A DNA stretch of 64,000 nucleotides, from NCBI RefSeq assembly GCF_016595675.1, contig NZ_JAENJH010000009.1, forward strand, positions 1 through 64,000, written 5' to 3'. Positions 19,384-28,770 of this stretch are shown here, piece by piece. Within the stretch, counting starts at the first letter, position 1, and each line of letters begins with the position of its first letter. A program made the position numbers and the translations under genes. The stretch is from Prauserella cavernicola. Lineage in GTDB: Bacteria > Actinomycetota > Actinomycetes > Mycobacteriales > Pseudonocardiaceae. The notes below the pieces were generated by a model, which saw only the letters and a program-made list of their open reading frames with translations, made no database searches and was not told where the DNA came from.

Positions 19384-20580
19384 CTACGGGGTGTCGGTGG
19401 CCGCCTGCGTGATGCTCGCCGTGCGGCGTTGCAGCGCTCGCGCCACCGGCTCCACCACGCGCGCCGCGATGGGGCCGAGCACGGCCATCAGCAGCACGTA
19501 GGCGGTGGCCAGCGCGGCGAGTTCGCCGTCGACGGCGCCCGCGGTCACCGCGAGCCCGGCGATGACGATCGAGAACTCGCCCCTGGCCACCAGCGCGGCG
19601 CCGGCGCGGGCCTGGCCCAGTCTGCCGATGCCCGCGCGCCGCGCGGCCCACCAGCCGGTGATGACCTTGGTCAGCGTCGTCACCACGGCCAGCGCGACCG
19701 CCCAGACCAGCACGGGCGGGATCGAGGCCGGATTGGTGTTGAGGCCGAAGACCACGAAGAACACGGCGGCGAACACGTCGCGCAGCGGCTCCAGCAGGCG
19801 CGTCGCGTTCTCGGCCGTCGACCCGGAGATCGCGATGCCGAGCAGGAACGCGCCCACCGCGGCCGACACCTGCAGCGCCGAGGCGAACCCGGCCACCAGC
19901 AACGCGGCGCCGAGCACCTTGAGCAGGAAGACCTCGCGGTCCTCGCTGTCGACCAGCGCGGAGACGAAGCGGCCGTAGCGCAGCGCCACCACGAGCACGA
20001 CCGTGATCACGGCCAGCGAGATCCCGACCGCCTGCAGGCCGCCGAGGAAGCTGATGCCGCCCAGTACCGCGGTCAGGATCGGCAGGTAGAGGGCCATCGC
20101 CAGGTCCTCGAACACGAGCACCGACAGCACCACCGGCGTCTCGCGGTTACCGAGCCTGCCCAGGTCGCCGAGGACCTTCGCGATGATCCCCGACGATGAG
20201 ATGTAGGTGACACCGGCCATCACCAGCGCGCCGACCGGGCCCCAGCCCAGCAGCAGCGCCACCGCGGCGCCCGGTGCCGCGTTGAGCACGATGTCGAGCA
20301 GGCCTGCCATCCACGAGCGTTTCAGCCCGGTGAACAGCTCGGCGGCGGAGTACTCCAGACCCAACAGCAACAGCAGCAGGACGACACCGATCTCGCCTGC
20401 CAGCTGGGTGAACTCACCGATGTCGCCGAGCGGGACCACGCCGCCCTGGCCGAAGAACAGGCCGCCGACCAGGTAGAGGGGGATCGGGGAGAGCCCGATC
20501 CGTCCTGCCAGCCTGCCGAGCGCGCCCAGCGCGAAGAAGACCGCGCCCAGTTCGATGAGTTCGAGTGCTGTGTGATCCAC
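19384..20580 (-). CDS. CPA2-family monovalent cation:proton antiporter (KhtU-like)
   Basis: 398 aa with about 12 hydrophobic segments filling the whole length, starting LELIELGAVFFALGALGRLAGRIG and including the family motif GLEYSAAELFTGLK and VLVFEDLAMALYLPIL. No C-terminal TrkA domain is present; that part is encoded by the adjacent gene 4 bp upstream on the same strand. The pair therefore resembles KhtU/KhtT-type K+(Na+)/H+ antiporters. The GTG start at 20580 (VDHTALE) is chosen because an upstream in-frame extension would overlap the regulatory gene. Confidence 0.9.
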   Translation of the reverse strand: MDHTALELIELGAVFFALGALGRLAGRIGLSPIPLYLVGGLFFGQGGVVPLGDIGEFTQLAGEIGVVLLLLLLGLEYSAAELFTGLKRSWMAGLLDIVLNAAPGAAVALLLGWGPVGALVMAGVTYISSSGIIAKVLGDLGRLGNRETPVVLSVLVFEDLAMALYLPILTAVLGGISFLGGLQAVGISLAVITVVLVVALRYGRFVSALVDSEDREVFLLKVLGAALLVAGFASALQVSAAVGAFLLGIAISGSTAENATRLLEPLRDVFAAVFFVVFGLNTNPASIPPVLVWAVALAVVTTLTKVITGWWAARRAGIGRLGQARAGAALVARGEFSIVIAGLAVTAGAVDGELAALATAYVLLMAVLGPIAARVVEPVARALQRRTASITQAATDTP

Positions 20581-20584
20581 GTAC

Positions 20585-21067
20585 TCAGCCGTGCTTGAGG
20601 ATCTTGATGACGGACTCGAGTCCTTCCGCGGTGCCGACAGCGACCAGGAGATCACCTGCCGTGAAGGTGAAGTCCGGTGTCGGCGAGGGATGGACCTGTC
20701 CCGCGCGCATCACTGCGACCACCGACACGCCGGTGCGGGTGCGGATGGCGGCGTCCCCGAGCGTGCGGCCGTCGAACGGCGAACCGCTCCGGATCGGCAG
20801 CTGCTTGGTGTTGATGCCGGGAAGTTCCCGGTGCTCTTCGGTCAGCTGCGCGACCAGCTGGGGCGCACCCAGCAGGTTCGCGAGTGCGCCCGCCTCCTCG
20901 GCGGTGAGTGGCAACGAAGCCAGGCACGCGTCGGGATCGTCGGACTTCGACACGATCAGCTCGATCTTGCCGTCTCGCTGGGTCACGACGCCGACCCGGC
21001 GGCCGTTGCCGATGGCGAAGTCCTTACGGACGCCGATTCCCGGCAGTGGGGTTACTTCGACGTTCAC
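20585..21067 (-). CDS. TrkA-C domain regulatory subunit of the CPA2 antiporter (KhtT-like)
   Basis: 160 aa. The C-terminal half (TRTGVSVVAVMRAGQVHPSPTP... then LLVAVGTAEGLESVIKIL) is a RCK_C/TrkA-C ligand-binding domain; the N-terminal half (EVTPLPGIGVRKDFAI) matches the KhtT-type subunit family. It probably gates the antiporter encoded 4 bp downstream in response to a small ligand (nucleotide or ion); the ligand cannot be read. It is divergent from mrpA, with a 159-bp gap. Confidence 0.88.
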   Translation of the reverse strand: MNVEVTPLPGIGVRKDFAIGNGRRVGVVTQRDGKIELIVSKSDDPDACLASLPLTAEEAGALANLLGAPQLVAQLTEEHRELPGINTKQLPIRSGSPFDGRTLGDAAIRTRTGVSVVAVMRAGQVHPSPTPDFTFTAGDLLVAVGTAEGLESVIKILKHG

Positions 21068-21226
21068 ATACCCCACGGTAACCCATCGGAGGCTCCGGAA
21101 AGCACTCCAGTCAGGCCTCCGACCGGTTTGCGCGGACTGTCCATTTCGGTCAACGCGCGGCCCGTTAAGGCAGGTCCGTAGGATCGAGCAGGATGTCCGC
21201 GGCTGCGCGGGGAGGGGTGAGACAGG

Positions 21227-23590
21227 GTGCTGACGGCCATAGCGGCCCATTTCGTGCTGGCGGCGGTTCTGCCGTTGATCGCGCGCCGGTGGGGAAGGGG
21301 TGCTTTCGTCGTCGGCGCCGTGGCCCCGGCGCTGACACTCGTGCTGGCGGTGAGCCATGCCGACGACGCGCTCGCGGCCCGCCATCCCACCGAGACACTC
21401 GCGTGGGCGCCGGGAATCGGGCTGGAGTTCACCGCGCGCTTCGACGAGCTCGCGCTGCTCATGATCCTGCTGGTGTCGGGTATCGGGGCCCTCGTGCTCT
21501 GTTACTACGCGTGCTACGCCAAACCGGGCGACCGCGCGGTGGGCAGGGACTCGGCGCTGCTGGTGCTCTTCGCGGGCTCCATGCTCGGACTCGTCCTCGC
21601 CGACGATGTGATTTCGCTCTACATCTTCTGGGAGCTCACCACCGTCTGCTCGTTCCTGCTCGTCGGCGGGGACGGACTGACGAAGAAGCTGCGCAAGTCG
21701 GCGACCCAGGCGCTGCTCGTGACGAGCCTCGGCGGGCTGTCGATGCTGCTGGGCCTGATCCTGCTCGCCTCGGCCTCCGGCACGACGCGGATCTCGGAGA
21801 TCCTCGCCGATCCGCCCGGCGGCGGTGTGGTCCCGATCGCGGTGGTGCTGATCCTGCTCGGCGCGTTCACCAAGTCCGCCCAGGTTCCGTTCCACCCGTG
21901 GCTGCCCGGCGCGATGGTCGCGCCCACTCCGGTGAGCGCCTACCTGCACGCCGCGGCGATGGTGAAGGCCGGTGTGTACCTCGTCGCCCGCTTCGCCCCC
22001 GCGTTCTCGGACCTGCCGGCGTGGTGGGTACCGATCGTGGTGCTCGGGCTCTGGACGATGGTGCTCGGCGGATTCCGCGCGCTGCGCCAGCACGACCTGA
22101 AGACCCTGCTCGCCTACGGCACGATCAGCCAGCTCGGGTTCCTCATGGTGCTGGTCGGCGCCGGCACGTGGATCACGGCGCTCGCCGACGTGACGCTGGT
22201 GCTGGCGCACGGCCTGTTCAAGTCGGCGTTGTTCCTCACGGTCGGCATCATCGACAAACGCACGGGGACACGCGACATCCGCGAGCTCTCCGGGCTCGGA
22301 TCGCGCTGGCCGGTGCTGACGGCGTTCGCGACGCTGGCCGTGCTGTCGATGGCGGGAGTTCCACCCCTGCTCGGGTTCGTCGGCAAGGAAGCGGCGATCG
22401 AGGGTCTGCTCACCGGCGACCCCAAGGACCTGGCACTGCTCGCCGGGGTGATGCTCGGCTCGGTCTTCACCGTCGCCTACAGCCTGCGGTTCCTCGTCGG
22501 CGCGTTCGGCACCCGGCCCACGGTGGCGCCCACGAAGGCGCCGCCGTCGGGCGTCGCGATGACGACGATGGTCGGCATCCCCGCCGTCGCCAGCCTGGTG
22601 CTGGCGTTCGCGCCCTGGATCGTCGAGCCGGTACTCGCCGGTTACGCCGACACCTATCCGCTGCCCGCACCCGACTACCACCTCGCGTTGTGGCACGGCC
22701 TCACGTTGCCGCTGCTGATCAGTGCGGTGATCATCGCGGCGGGGTACGCGATGTACCGCGCCTCGCTCGCACCGAAGCTCGCGGGCTGGATTCCGGAGCG
22801 GATGAGCGCCCAGAACGGGTATCGCGCGGCCGTGATGGGACTGGACCGGGGCGCGCTGAGCATCACGGGGCGGCTGCAGGCCGGTTCGCTGCCGACCTAC
22901 CTCGGCATCATCCTCGTGACGATGGTGGTGCTGCCCGGCGCCGGACTGCTGGCGGGCGGCCCGCTGTCGCCCACGGAGCTGCGGGCGTGGGACTCGTGGA
23001 TGCAGCTGCCGCTGGCGGTGCTGGTGCTCGCCGCGGCGGGCACGGTGGTACTCGCGCGGCGACGGCTCACCGCCGTGCTGCTCACCGGTGTGGTCGGCTA
23101 CGGCATCGGCGCTCTGTTCATCGTGGACGGTGGCGCCGACCTGGCACTCGCCCAGTTCCTGGTCGAGTCGCTCACCCTCGTCGTGTTCGTGTTCGTGATC
23201 CGCCGCTTCCCGCCGCGCTTCGTCGATGCCAGGCCCTACTTCCGGCGCGCCCGCTGGGTGAAGGCGGGCATCGCCGCGGTCGCGGGAACGTTCGTGGCCG
23301 TGCTGGCGGTGCTCTACTCCGGCAGCAGGGACGGCCTGCCCGAGGCGAGCCGGTTCTACATCGAGAACGCGGAGAGCGCGACCGGCGCGTCCAACGTGGT
23401 CAACGCCATCATCGTCGACTTCCGCGCGTTCGACACCATCGGCGAGATCGCCGTGCTCGCCGTCGCGGCGACGGGCGCGGCGAGCCTGATCCTCGCCCGC
23501 GCCAGGCAACGCCCTCCCTCCCTGGCCGCGCTGGACGAGACGGACGGGACCGACGAGACCGATGGCGAGCGGACGGAGGTGAAGCGATGA
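21227..23590 (+). CDS. mrpA: Mrp Na+/H+ antiporter subunit A
   Basis: 787 aa. The GTG start follows GGAGGGG. About 20 hydrophobic helices are present; the proton-translocating module has the NuoL-like signatures TKSAQVPFHPWLPGAM and KAGVYLVARFAP, and TLLAYGTISQLGFL. The C-terminal part (after ~560) contains the MrpB-like DUF4040 region (GADLALAQFLVESLTLVVFVFVIRRFP in parts). It is the largest subunit of the heptameric complex that exports Na+ in exchange for H+. Its stop overlaps mrpB by 4 bp. Confidence 0.94.
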   Translation: MLTAIAAHFVLAAVLPLIARRWGRGAFVVGAVAPALTLVLAVSHADDALAARHPTETLAWAPGIGLEFTARFDELALLMILLVSGIGALVLCYYACYAKPGDRAVGRDSALLVLFAGSMLGLVLADDVISLYIFWELTTVCSFLLVGGDGLTKKLRKSATQALLVTSLGGLSMLLGLILLASASGTTRISEILADPPGGGVVPIAVVLILLGAFTKSAQVPFHPWLPGAMVAPTPVSAYLHAAAMVKAGVYLVARFAPAFSDLPAWWVPIVVLGLWTMVLGGFRALRQHDLKTLLAYGTISQLGFLMVLVGAGTWITALADVTLVLAHGLFKSALFLTVGIIDKRTGTRDIRELSGLGSRWPVLTAFATLAVLSMAGVPPLLGFVGKEAAIEGLLTGDPKDLALLAGVMLGSVFTVAYSLRFLVGAFGTRPTVAPTKAPPSGVAMTTMVGIPAVASLVLAFAPWIVEPVLAGYADTYPLPAPDYHLALWHGLTLPLLISAVIIAAGYAMYRASLAPKLAGWIPERMSAQNGYRAAVMGLDRGALSITGRLQAGSLPTYLGIILVTMVVLPGAGLLAGGPLSPTELRAWDSWMQLPLAVLVLAAAGTVVLARRRLTAVLLTGVVGYGIGALFIVDGGADLALAQFLVESLTLVVFVFVIRRFPPRFVDARPYFRRARWVKAGIAAVAGTFVAVLAVLYSGSRDGLPEASRFYIENAESATGASNVVNAIIVDFRAFDTIGEIAVLAVAATGAASLILARARQRPPSLAALDETDGTDETDGERTEVKR

Positions 23591-24180
23591 CCACCGACAG
23601 ACCCACGGAGGAAACGGACCACGACACCGATCCGGTGCCGTGGACGTTCTGGGACCGTCCGCGCGACCGCTGGCTGATGGCCGAGCACAACTGCAACACC
23701 TGGCCGCGGTCGCTGCTGCTCGAGGTGGTCGCCCGCGTCGTCTTCCCGACGGTGCTGATCCTCTCGGTCTACCTGCTCTTCGCCGGGCACAACAACGCGG
23801 GCGGAGGGTTCAGCGGCGGGCTCGTCGCCGGTCTGGCCTTCGTGCTGCGCTACGTCGCGGGCGGCAGTGCCGAACTCGCGGCGATGGTGCGGATCCGGCC
23901 GCCCGTGGTGATCGGCGCGGGCCTGAGCATCGCCATCGTCACGGCGCTCTCGCCCGCCTTCTTCGGGGAGGCGGTGCTGTCGTCGGCGGTCTGGTCGCTG
24001 CACCTGCCGCTGCTCGGCGACCTGAAGATCGCCACCAACCTGTTCCTCGACCTCGGCGTGTACCTGCTCATCGTCGGCGTCGTCATGGACCTGCTCCGCA
24101 CGGTCGGCGCCGGGACGGAGCTGGGCGGTCCAGGCCTCGACGAGGAGACGATGGAGCGGGACGAGGTGGAACGCACGTGA
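23587..24180 (+). CDS. mrpB: Mrp antiporter subunit B
   Basis: 197 aa. A charged N-terminus (~40 residues) precedes four hydrophobic helices with the MrpB pattern FPTVLILSVYLLFAGHNNAGGGFSGG (GHN...GGGFxGG motif) and LGVYLLIVGVVMDLLRT at the end. It overlaps mrpA and mrpC by 4 bp each, as expected of a tightly coupled operon. Confidence 0.93.
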   Translation: MTTDRPTEETDHDTDPVPWTFWDRPRDRWLMAEHNCNTWPRSLLLEVVARVVFPTVLILSVYLLFAGHNNAGGGFSGGLVAGLAFVLRYVAGGSAELAAMVRIRPPVVIGAGLSIAIVTALSPAFFGEAVLSSAVWSLHLPLLGDLKIATNLFLDLGVYLLIVGVVMDLLRTVGAGTELGGPGLDEETMERDEVERT

Positions 24181-24626
24181 CCGTCAACATCACCATGGTC
24201 ATCGTCCTGGCGGGGCTCTACACGGTTGGTTTCTACCTGCTGATGCAGCGCTCGCTGATGCGCGTGATCCTCGGGATCGTGATCCTGGGCCACGGCGCCA
24301 ACCTGTTCCTGCAGGTGGCGGGCGGACCGCCCGGGGAGCCCGCGTTCGTGGGCTCCGCCGTGATCCAGGCGATGGTCGATCCGCTGCCGCAGGCGCTCGC
24401 GCTCACCGCGATCGTCATCACCTTCGCGCTCACCACCTTCCTGCTCGCGCTGGCGTATCGCTCGTGGGCGCTGCTCGGCCACGACGAGGTCCAGGACGAC
24501 GTCGAGGACCGCCGCATCCGCGAGGCGGCCGAGCGGGACGAGGACTCCGACGATTCAGACACGGAACCATCCGAAGCCGTCGCCGGGTTCGAGGCTCCCG
24601 AAGCCAGCGAGGAGGTGCCGAGGTGA
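24177..24626 (+). CDS. mrpC: Mrp antiporter subunit C
   Basis: 149 aa. Three NuoK-like helices are present, with the family features LYTVGFYLLMQRSLMRVILGIVILGHGANL in parts and DPLPQALALTAIVITFALTTF. The last ~45 residues are an unusual acidic, soluble tail (EDSDDSDTEPSEAV) not needed for the NuoK fold. The GTG start overlaps the mrpB stop. Confidence 0.93.
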   Translation: MTVNITMVIVLAGLYTVGFYLLMQRSLMRVILGIVILGHGANLFLQVAGGPPGEPAFVGSAVIQAMVDPLPQALALTAIVITFALTTFLLALAYRSWALLGHDEVQDDVEDRRIREAAERDEDSDDSDTEPSEAVAGFEAPEASEEVPR

Positions 24627-26161
24627 CGGTCCTCGTCGCGCTGCCCGTCCTGCTGCCGCTGTTCGCGGCCGCGCTGTCCCTGATCGCGGGGCGCTCGCCG
24701 CGCGTGCAGCGCCTGCTCGGGGTCGGCGTCCTCACGGCGATCGCCGCGATCGCCGTGGTGCTGTTGCTGGAGACCGACCGCAACGGCCCTGTCGTGCTGC
24801 AGTTCGGCGGCTACGCCGCGCCGTTCGGGATCACACTGGTCGCCGACCGGCTCTCGGCTCTGCTGCTGCTCGTGTCCGCGCTCGTGACGCTCGCCGTGCT
24901 GATCTTCTCGATCGGCCAGCGCATCACCGACTACGGCAGGCAGACCGCGTCCACGGCGTTCCACCCGATGTATCTGATGCTCTGCGCGGGCGTCTCGCTG
25001 GCCTATCTCACCGGTGACCTGTTCAACCTGTTCGTCGCCTTCGAGATCATGCTGGCCTCGTCGTACGTGCTGATCACACGGCGCACCACCGCGGCCCGCG
25101 TGCGGGCGAGCATGACCTACGTGATCGTCAGCCTCACCTCGTCGCTGCTGTTCATCACCATGATCGCGCTGGTCTACGCGGCCACCGGCACCGTGAACCT
25201 CGCGGCGCTGCCCGCGAAGATCGCCGAGCTCGACGCGGGCGTGCAGTCGAGCCTCGCGTTGTTCATGGTCGTGGTGTTCGGCATCAAGGCGGCGCTGGTG
25301 CCCATGCACTTCTGGCTGCCGGACAGCTATCCGACCGCGCCCGCACCGATCACCGCGGTGTTCGCGGGCCTGCTCACCAAGGTCGGCGTCTACGCGCTGA
25401 TCCGCACGCAGACGCTCGTGTTCATCCACGACGCCAGCTGGACAGTGCTGCTGGTGATCGCGATGCTCACGATGATCATCGGCGTGCTCGGCGCCATCGC
25501 GCAGAACGACCTCAACCGGATGTTGTCGTTCCTGCTCGTGAGCCACATCGGCTACATGCTGTTCGGGCTCGCGCTGTTCACCGTGCTCGGCCTGGCCGGG
25601 GTGATCCTCTACGTCGTCCACCACATCACCGTGCAGGCGGCGTTGTTCCTGACCAGCGGTATCATCACGCGCCACACGGGAACGGTGTCGCTGCAGGCGA
25701 TGTCCGGGGTGGCCAAGGCCTATCCGCTCGTGGCGGTGCTGTTCGCACTGCCCGCGCTGAGTCTCGCCGGGATCCCCCCGTTCTCCGGGTTCGTCGCCAA
25801 GATCGCGCTGTTGCAGGCGGGCGCGGCGGTGGGGACTCCCGTCGCCTACGCCGTGACGGCGGCCGCCGTGGTGACGAGCCTGCTGACGCTCTTCGCGGTC
25901 ACCAAGATCTGGGTGGGCGCGTTCTGGGGCAAGGTCGCGGAGCCGCACGCGGACCCCGACCCCACCGACGAGGTGACGGTCGGCACCGGGTCGACGTCCA
26001 AGGGCATGCTGGTGGCCACCGGCGGACTGGTGGCGGTGAGCGTGCTCATCGCGGTGTTCGCCGGGCCGCTGGCGGCGATGAGTGAACGCGCGGCGGCCGA
26101 CCTGCTCGACGGCGGCGCCTATCAGACCGCGGTCCTCGGCGCGGACGGAGGCGGCCGATGA
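24623..26161 (+). CDS. mrpD: Mrp antiporter subunit D
   Basis: 512 aa. About 14 helices are present, with the NuoL/M/N signatures FEIMLASSYVLI, GIKAALVPMHFWLPDSYPTAPAPI and LLTKVGVYALIRT, and a HxxxH-like region FLLVSHIGYMLFG. It is the second proton-channel subunit of the complex. Both ends overlap neighbouring mrp genes by 4 bp. Confidence 0.94.
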   Translation: MTVLVALPVLLPLFAAALSLIAGRSPRVQRLLGVGVLTAIAAIAVVLLLETDRNGPVVLQFGGYAAPFGITLVADRLSALLLLVSALVTLAVLIFSIGQRITDYGRQTASTAFHPMYLMLCAGVSLAYLTGDLFNLFVAFEIMLASSYVLITRRTTAARVRASMTYVIVSLTSSLLFITMIALVYAATGTVNLAALPAKIAELDAGVQSSLALFMVVVFGIKAALVPMHFWLPDSYPTAPAPITAVFAGLLTKVGVYALIRTQTLVFIHDASWTVLLVIAMLTMIIGVLGAIAQNDLNRMLSFLLVSHIGYMLFGLALFTVLGLAGVILYVVHHITVQAALFLTSGIITRHTGTVSLQAMSGVAKAYPLVAVLFALPALSLAGIPPFSGFVAKIALLQAGAAVGTPVAYAVTAAAVVTSLLTLFAVTKIWVGAFWGKVAEPHADPDPTDEVTVGTGSTSKGMLVATGGLVAVSVLIAVFAGPLAAMSERAAADLLDGGAYQTAVLGADGGGR

Positions 26162-26745
26162 GGAGGCTCTCGCCCTCGCTGCTCGTCTGGCTGGTGCTGG
26201 TCTGGGTGAGCCTGTGGGGAACGCTGGACGTCACCACCGTGGTCTTCGGTGTGCTGGTGGCGCTCGGTGTGCTGGTGTTCTTCCCGTTGCCGGTGCATCG
26301 CTGGAACATCTTCGGCCATCCGCTGCGCCTGGCGAGCCTGACCCTGTACGTGGTGTGGGACCTGGTGCTGTCGGCCGTGCGGCTGGCCTGGGACGAGTTC
26401 CGGCACGGCTCGAGCGTCAAGGCCGCGATCGTGGCGGTGCCCGTGCTGTCCGATGTGGACCACGTGATCGCCTCGGCCTCCAACGTGCTGTCGCTGGGAC
26501 CGGGCCGGTTCGTGCTGCAGATCGACCGGGCCAACCGCATCTGGTACGTCTACGCGCTCGGCGTCCGCTCGCGCCTCGCGTGCGACAAGATCCACGACGA
26601 CGCGCTCGACCTGCAGGTCAGGGTGATCCACGCGTTCGGTGCGCCCGACGAGGCCCGCACCGTGCGCGAGCGCGCCGAGGAGGCGAAGCGGCGCAGGGCC
26701 AGGGCCGTCGACGACGGCACGCCGCGAGAGACGGAGGCACCGTGA
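26158..26745 (+). CDS. mrpE: Mrp antiporter subunit E
   Basis: 195 aa. Two or three N-terminal hydrophobic helices (LLVWLVLVWVSLWGTLDVTTVVFG...) are followed by a soluble domain with the MrpE pattern VLSLGPGRFVLQIDRANRIWYVYALG. The tail is Arg/Glu-rich. It overlaps mrpD and mrpF by 4 bp. Confidence 0.92.
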   Translation: MRRLSPSLLVWLVLVWVSLWGTLDVTTVVFGVLVALGVLVFFPLPVHRWNIFGHPLRLASLTLYVVWDLVLSAVRLAWDEFRHGSSVKAAIVAVPVLSDVDHVIASASNVLSLGPGRFVLQIDRANRIWYVYALGVRSRLACDKIHDDALDLQVRVIHAFGAPDEARTVRERAEEAKRRRARAVDDGTPRETEAP

Positions 26746-27008
26746 ACGTCGTCTTCATCATCACGTTCGGACTGCTCGCACTCGCCGGGCTGCTGAGCCT
26801 GGTGCGGCTGATCCGCGGTCCGCGCACACTCGACCGCATCCTCGCGGTGGACGTGCTCGTGGTGCTCATCGTGGCGGGTACCTCGGTGGGCATGGCGATG
26901 TCGCTGCGCGGGATCTACATCGCGCTCGTGGTCTCGGTGGCACTGCTCGGGTTCGTCGCCTCGATCTCGGTGGTCCGGCTCATCGAGCGCAGGGAGGGGT
27001 ACCGATGA
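26742..27008 (+). CDS. mrpF: Mrp antiporter subunit F
   Basis: 88 aa with three hydrophobic helices and the MrpF signature LIRGPRTLDRILAVDVL in the first cytoplasmic loop (the Asp is conserved). The GTG start overlaps mrpE by 4 bp and the stop overlaps mrpG by 4 bp. Confidence 0.93.
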   Translation: MNVVFIITFGLLALAGLLSLVRLIRGPRTLDRILAVDVLVVLIVAGTSVGMAMSLRGIYIALVVSVALLGFVASISVVRLIERREGYR

Positions 27009-27346
27009 CCGTGCGCGACTGGATCTGTGCGGTGCTGTTGCTGTCGGGCGCGCTGTTCTGCGTGATCGGCGCCTACGGGGTGGTGCGTCTTCCCGACGTG
27101 CCGAGCAGGCTGCAGGCGGCCACGAAGCCGCAGACGCTGGGACTGCTGCTGATCCTGGCGGGCACCGCGGTGCGCCTCGAGCCGCAGTACGCGGTGGGCC
27201 TCGTGCTCGCGGGCCTGTTCCAGGTGATCACGGCGCCCGTGCTGTCGCAGCTGTTCGGCCGCACCGCCTACTCGACCGGGGCCGTCGACAAGTCCACGCT
27301 GGTCACCGACGAGCTGGACGAGCGCCTGCGTGCGGAGCGCGGCTGA
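27005..27346 (+). CDS. mrpG: Mrp antiporter subunit G
   Basis: 113 aa with three helices and the MrpG/PhaG signature GVVRLPDVPSRLQAATKPQTLG. It ends the complete seven-gene mrp operon (A-G), all joined by 4-bp overlaps. A 57-bp gap separates it from cmk. Confidence 0.93.
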   Translation: MTVRDWICAVLLLSGALFCVIGAYGVVRLPDVPSRLQAATKPQTLGLLLILAGTAVRLEPQYAVGLVLAGLFQVITAPVLSQLFGRTAYSTGAVDKSTLVTDELDERLRAERG

Positions 27347-27403
27347 CCGGCAGGCAGAATGGGTCCCCGCAACAGGACGGCGAGACAGCGAGGAGAACGG
27401 TCG

Positions 27404-28129
27404 GTGGCGGGAGCCCTACGTGGCGTGGTCGCACTGGACGGTCCATCGGGGACCGGCAAGACCACGGTCGCGCGCATGCTGGCCGCCGAGCTCGGCGCCG
27501 GCTTCCTCGACACGGGTGCGATGTACCGCGTGGTGGCCCTCTCGGCGCTGCGCGAGGGAGTCGACCTCGCCGACGCCGACGCCGTGGCCGCGCTGGCGAG
27601 AAGGGTCCAGGTCGGGATCGGCACCGATCCGGGACAGTCGCGGGTGCTGCTGGACGGTGACGACGTCGCCGAGCAGATCCGCACCGAGCCGGTGAACGTG
27701 GCCGTGTCGCCGGTGTCGGCGGTGCCCGAGGTGCGGCGGCTGCTGGTCGCGGGCCAGCGCGAGATCATCGCCTCCGTGCTCGGCTCGGCGGGCGGGATCG
27801 TGGTCGACGGCCGCGACATCGGCACCGTCGTCGCGCCGGACGCGCCACTGAAGGTCTTCCTCACGGCCTCGGCCGAGGTGCGGGCCGCGCGGCGCACCGC
27901 GCAGGACTCCGCGGCGGGCAGGCAGGCCGACACCGAGGCCGTGCTCGCCTCTGTGCGCCGTCGCGACGAGCTGGACACCACCCGGGCGACCTCGCCCCTG
28001 CGCGCCGCCGACGACGCCGAGGTGCTCGACACCTCCGAGCTCACGATCGACCAGGTCGTGGCGGCGCTGAGCGAGCTTGCGAAGCGGCGGGGCCTGCTGG
28101 GCGGGGAGTTCGTGGAGGCAGGCCGGTGA
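27404..28129 (+). CDS. cmk: Cytidylate kinase
   Basis: 241 aa. GTG at 27404 is chosen because AGGAG lies 8 nt upstream; an in-frame ATG at 27359 is less likely. The P-loop GPSGTGKTT is at residues 13-21, followed by FLDTGAMYRVVAL and VVDGRDIGTVVAPDA. It phosphorylates CMP and dCMP. It overlaps the acyltransferase gene by 4 bp in the usual cmk-plsC-der order. Confidence 0.94.
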   Translation: MAGALRGVVALDGPSGTGKTTVARMLAAELGAGFLDTGAMYRVVALSALREGVDLADADAVAALARRVQVGIGTDPGQSRVLLDGDDVAEQIRTEPVNVAVSPVSAVPEVRRLLVAGQREIIASVLGSAGGIVVDGRDIGTVVAPDAPLKVFLTASAEVRAARRTAQDSAAGRQADTEAVLASVRRRDELDTTRATSPLRAADDAEVLDTSELTIDQVVAALSELAKRRGLLGGEFVEAGR

Positions 28130-28770
28130 CCGGACTGCCCCAGGGCGCGCTGCCCTGGATGCACGACGTGGGCAGGGTGATCGCCCGGTATCTCTACCGG
28201 CCCGCCTTCCGCGTCCGTGTGCACGGGGCGTCCCGGGTGCCGCGTGACCGGGCCGTCGTGCTGGTCGCCAACCACAGCTCGATGATCGAGCCGCAGCTCA
28301 TCTTCGGAATGCTGCCGCGACGTTCGGTGTTCCTCGTCAAGGAGGAGCTGTTCTCCGGCCCGGCGGGCTGGGGGCTGCGACGCATCGGGCAGGTCCCGGT
28401 GAAGCGCGGCGCGCCCGACCGGGACGCACTACGGACGGTGACGGACGTCCTGCGGGCCGGGGGACTGGTCGGGGTGTTCCCCGAGGGCACCCGGGGCGCG
28501 GGGGACGTGGCGCAGGCTCAGCAGGGCGCGGCGTGGCTCGTGCGCGTGACGGGTGCGGTGGTGGTCCCGGTGGCCGTGCGCGGCACGCTGAACCCCGGCA
28601 CCCGCCGGCGGTTCCGGCCGGTGGTCGACGTGCTCGTCGGCGAACCGTTCACTGTGGACGTCGGCAAGGGCCGCGCCGCACTGGCCGAGGGCACCGAGCG
28701 CATCAGGGGAACGCTCGCCGCCCTCGTCGACAGGCTTGACAGGCAACGAGAAGAGAAGCAGAGACAATGA
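28126..28770 (+). CDS. PlsC-type 1-acyl-glycerol-3-phosphate acyltransferase, HX4E variant
   Basis: 214 aa. PlsC blocks are present in order: [11 protein letters not shown] (block I), [11 protein letters not shown] (II), [12 protein letters not shown] (III) and VVPVAVRGT (IV). Block I normally reads NHX4D; here the catalytic-dyad acid is Glu instead of Asp. The family acylates lysophosphatidic acid at the inner membrane face. It is sandwiched between cmk and der with 4-bp overlaps, a common actinobacterial arrangement. Confidence 0.9.
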   Translation: MTGLPQGALPWMHDVGRVIARYLYRPAFRVRVHGASRVPRDRAVVLVANHSSMIEPQLIFGMLPRRSVFLVKEELFSGPAGWGLRRIGQVPVKRGAPDRDALRTVTDVLRAGGLVGVFPEGTRGAGDVAQAQQGAAWLVRVTGAVVVPVAVRGTLNPGTRRRFRPVVDVLVGEPFTVDVGKGRAALAEGTERIRGTLAALVDRLDRQREEKQRQ

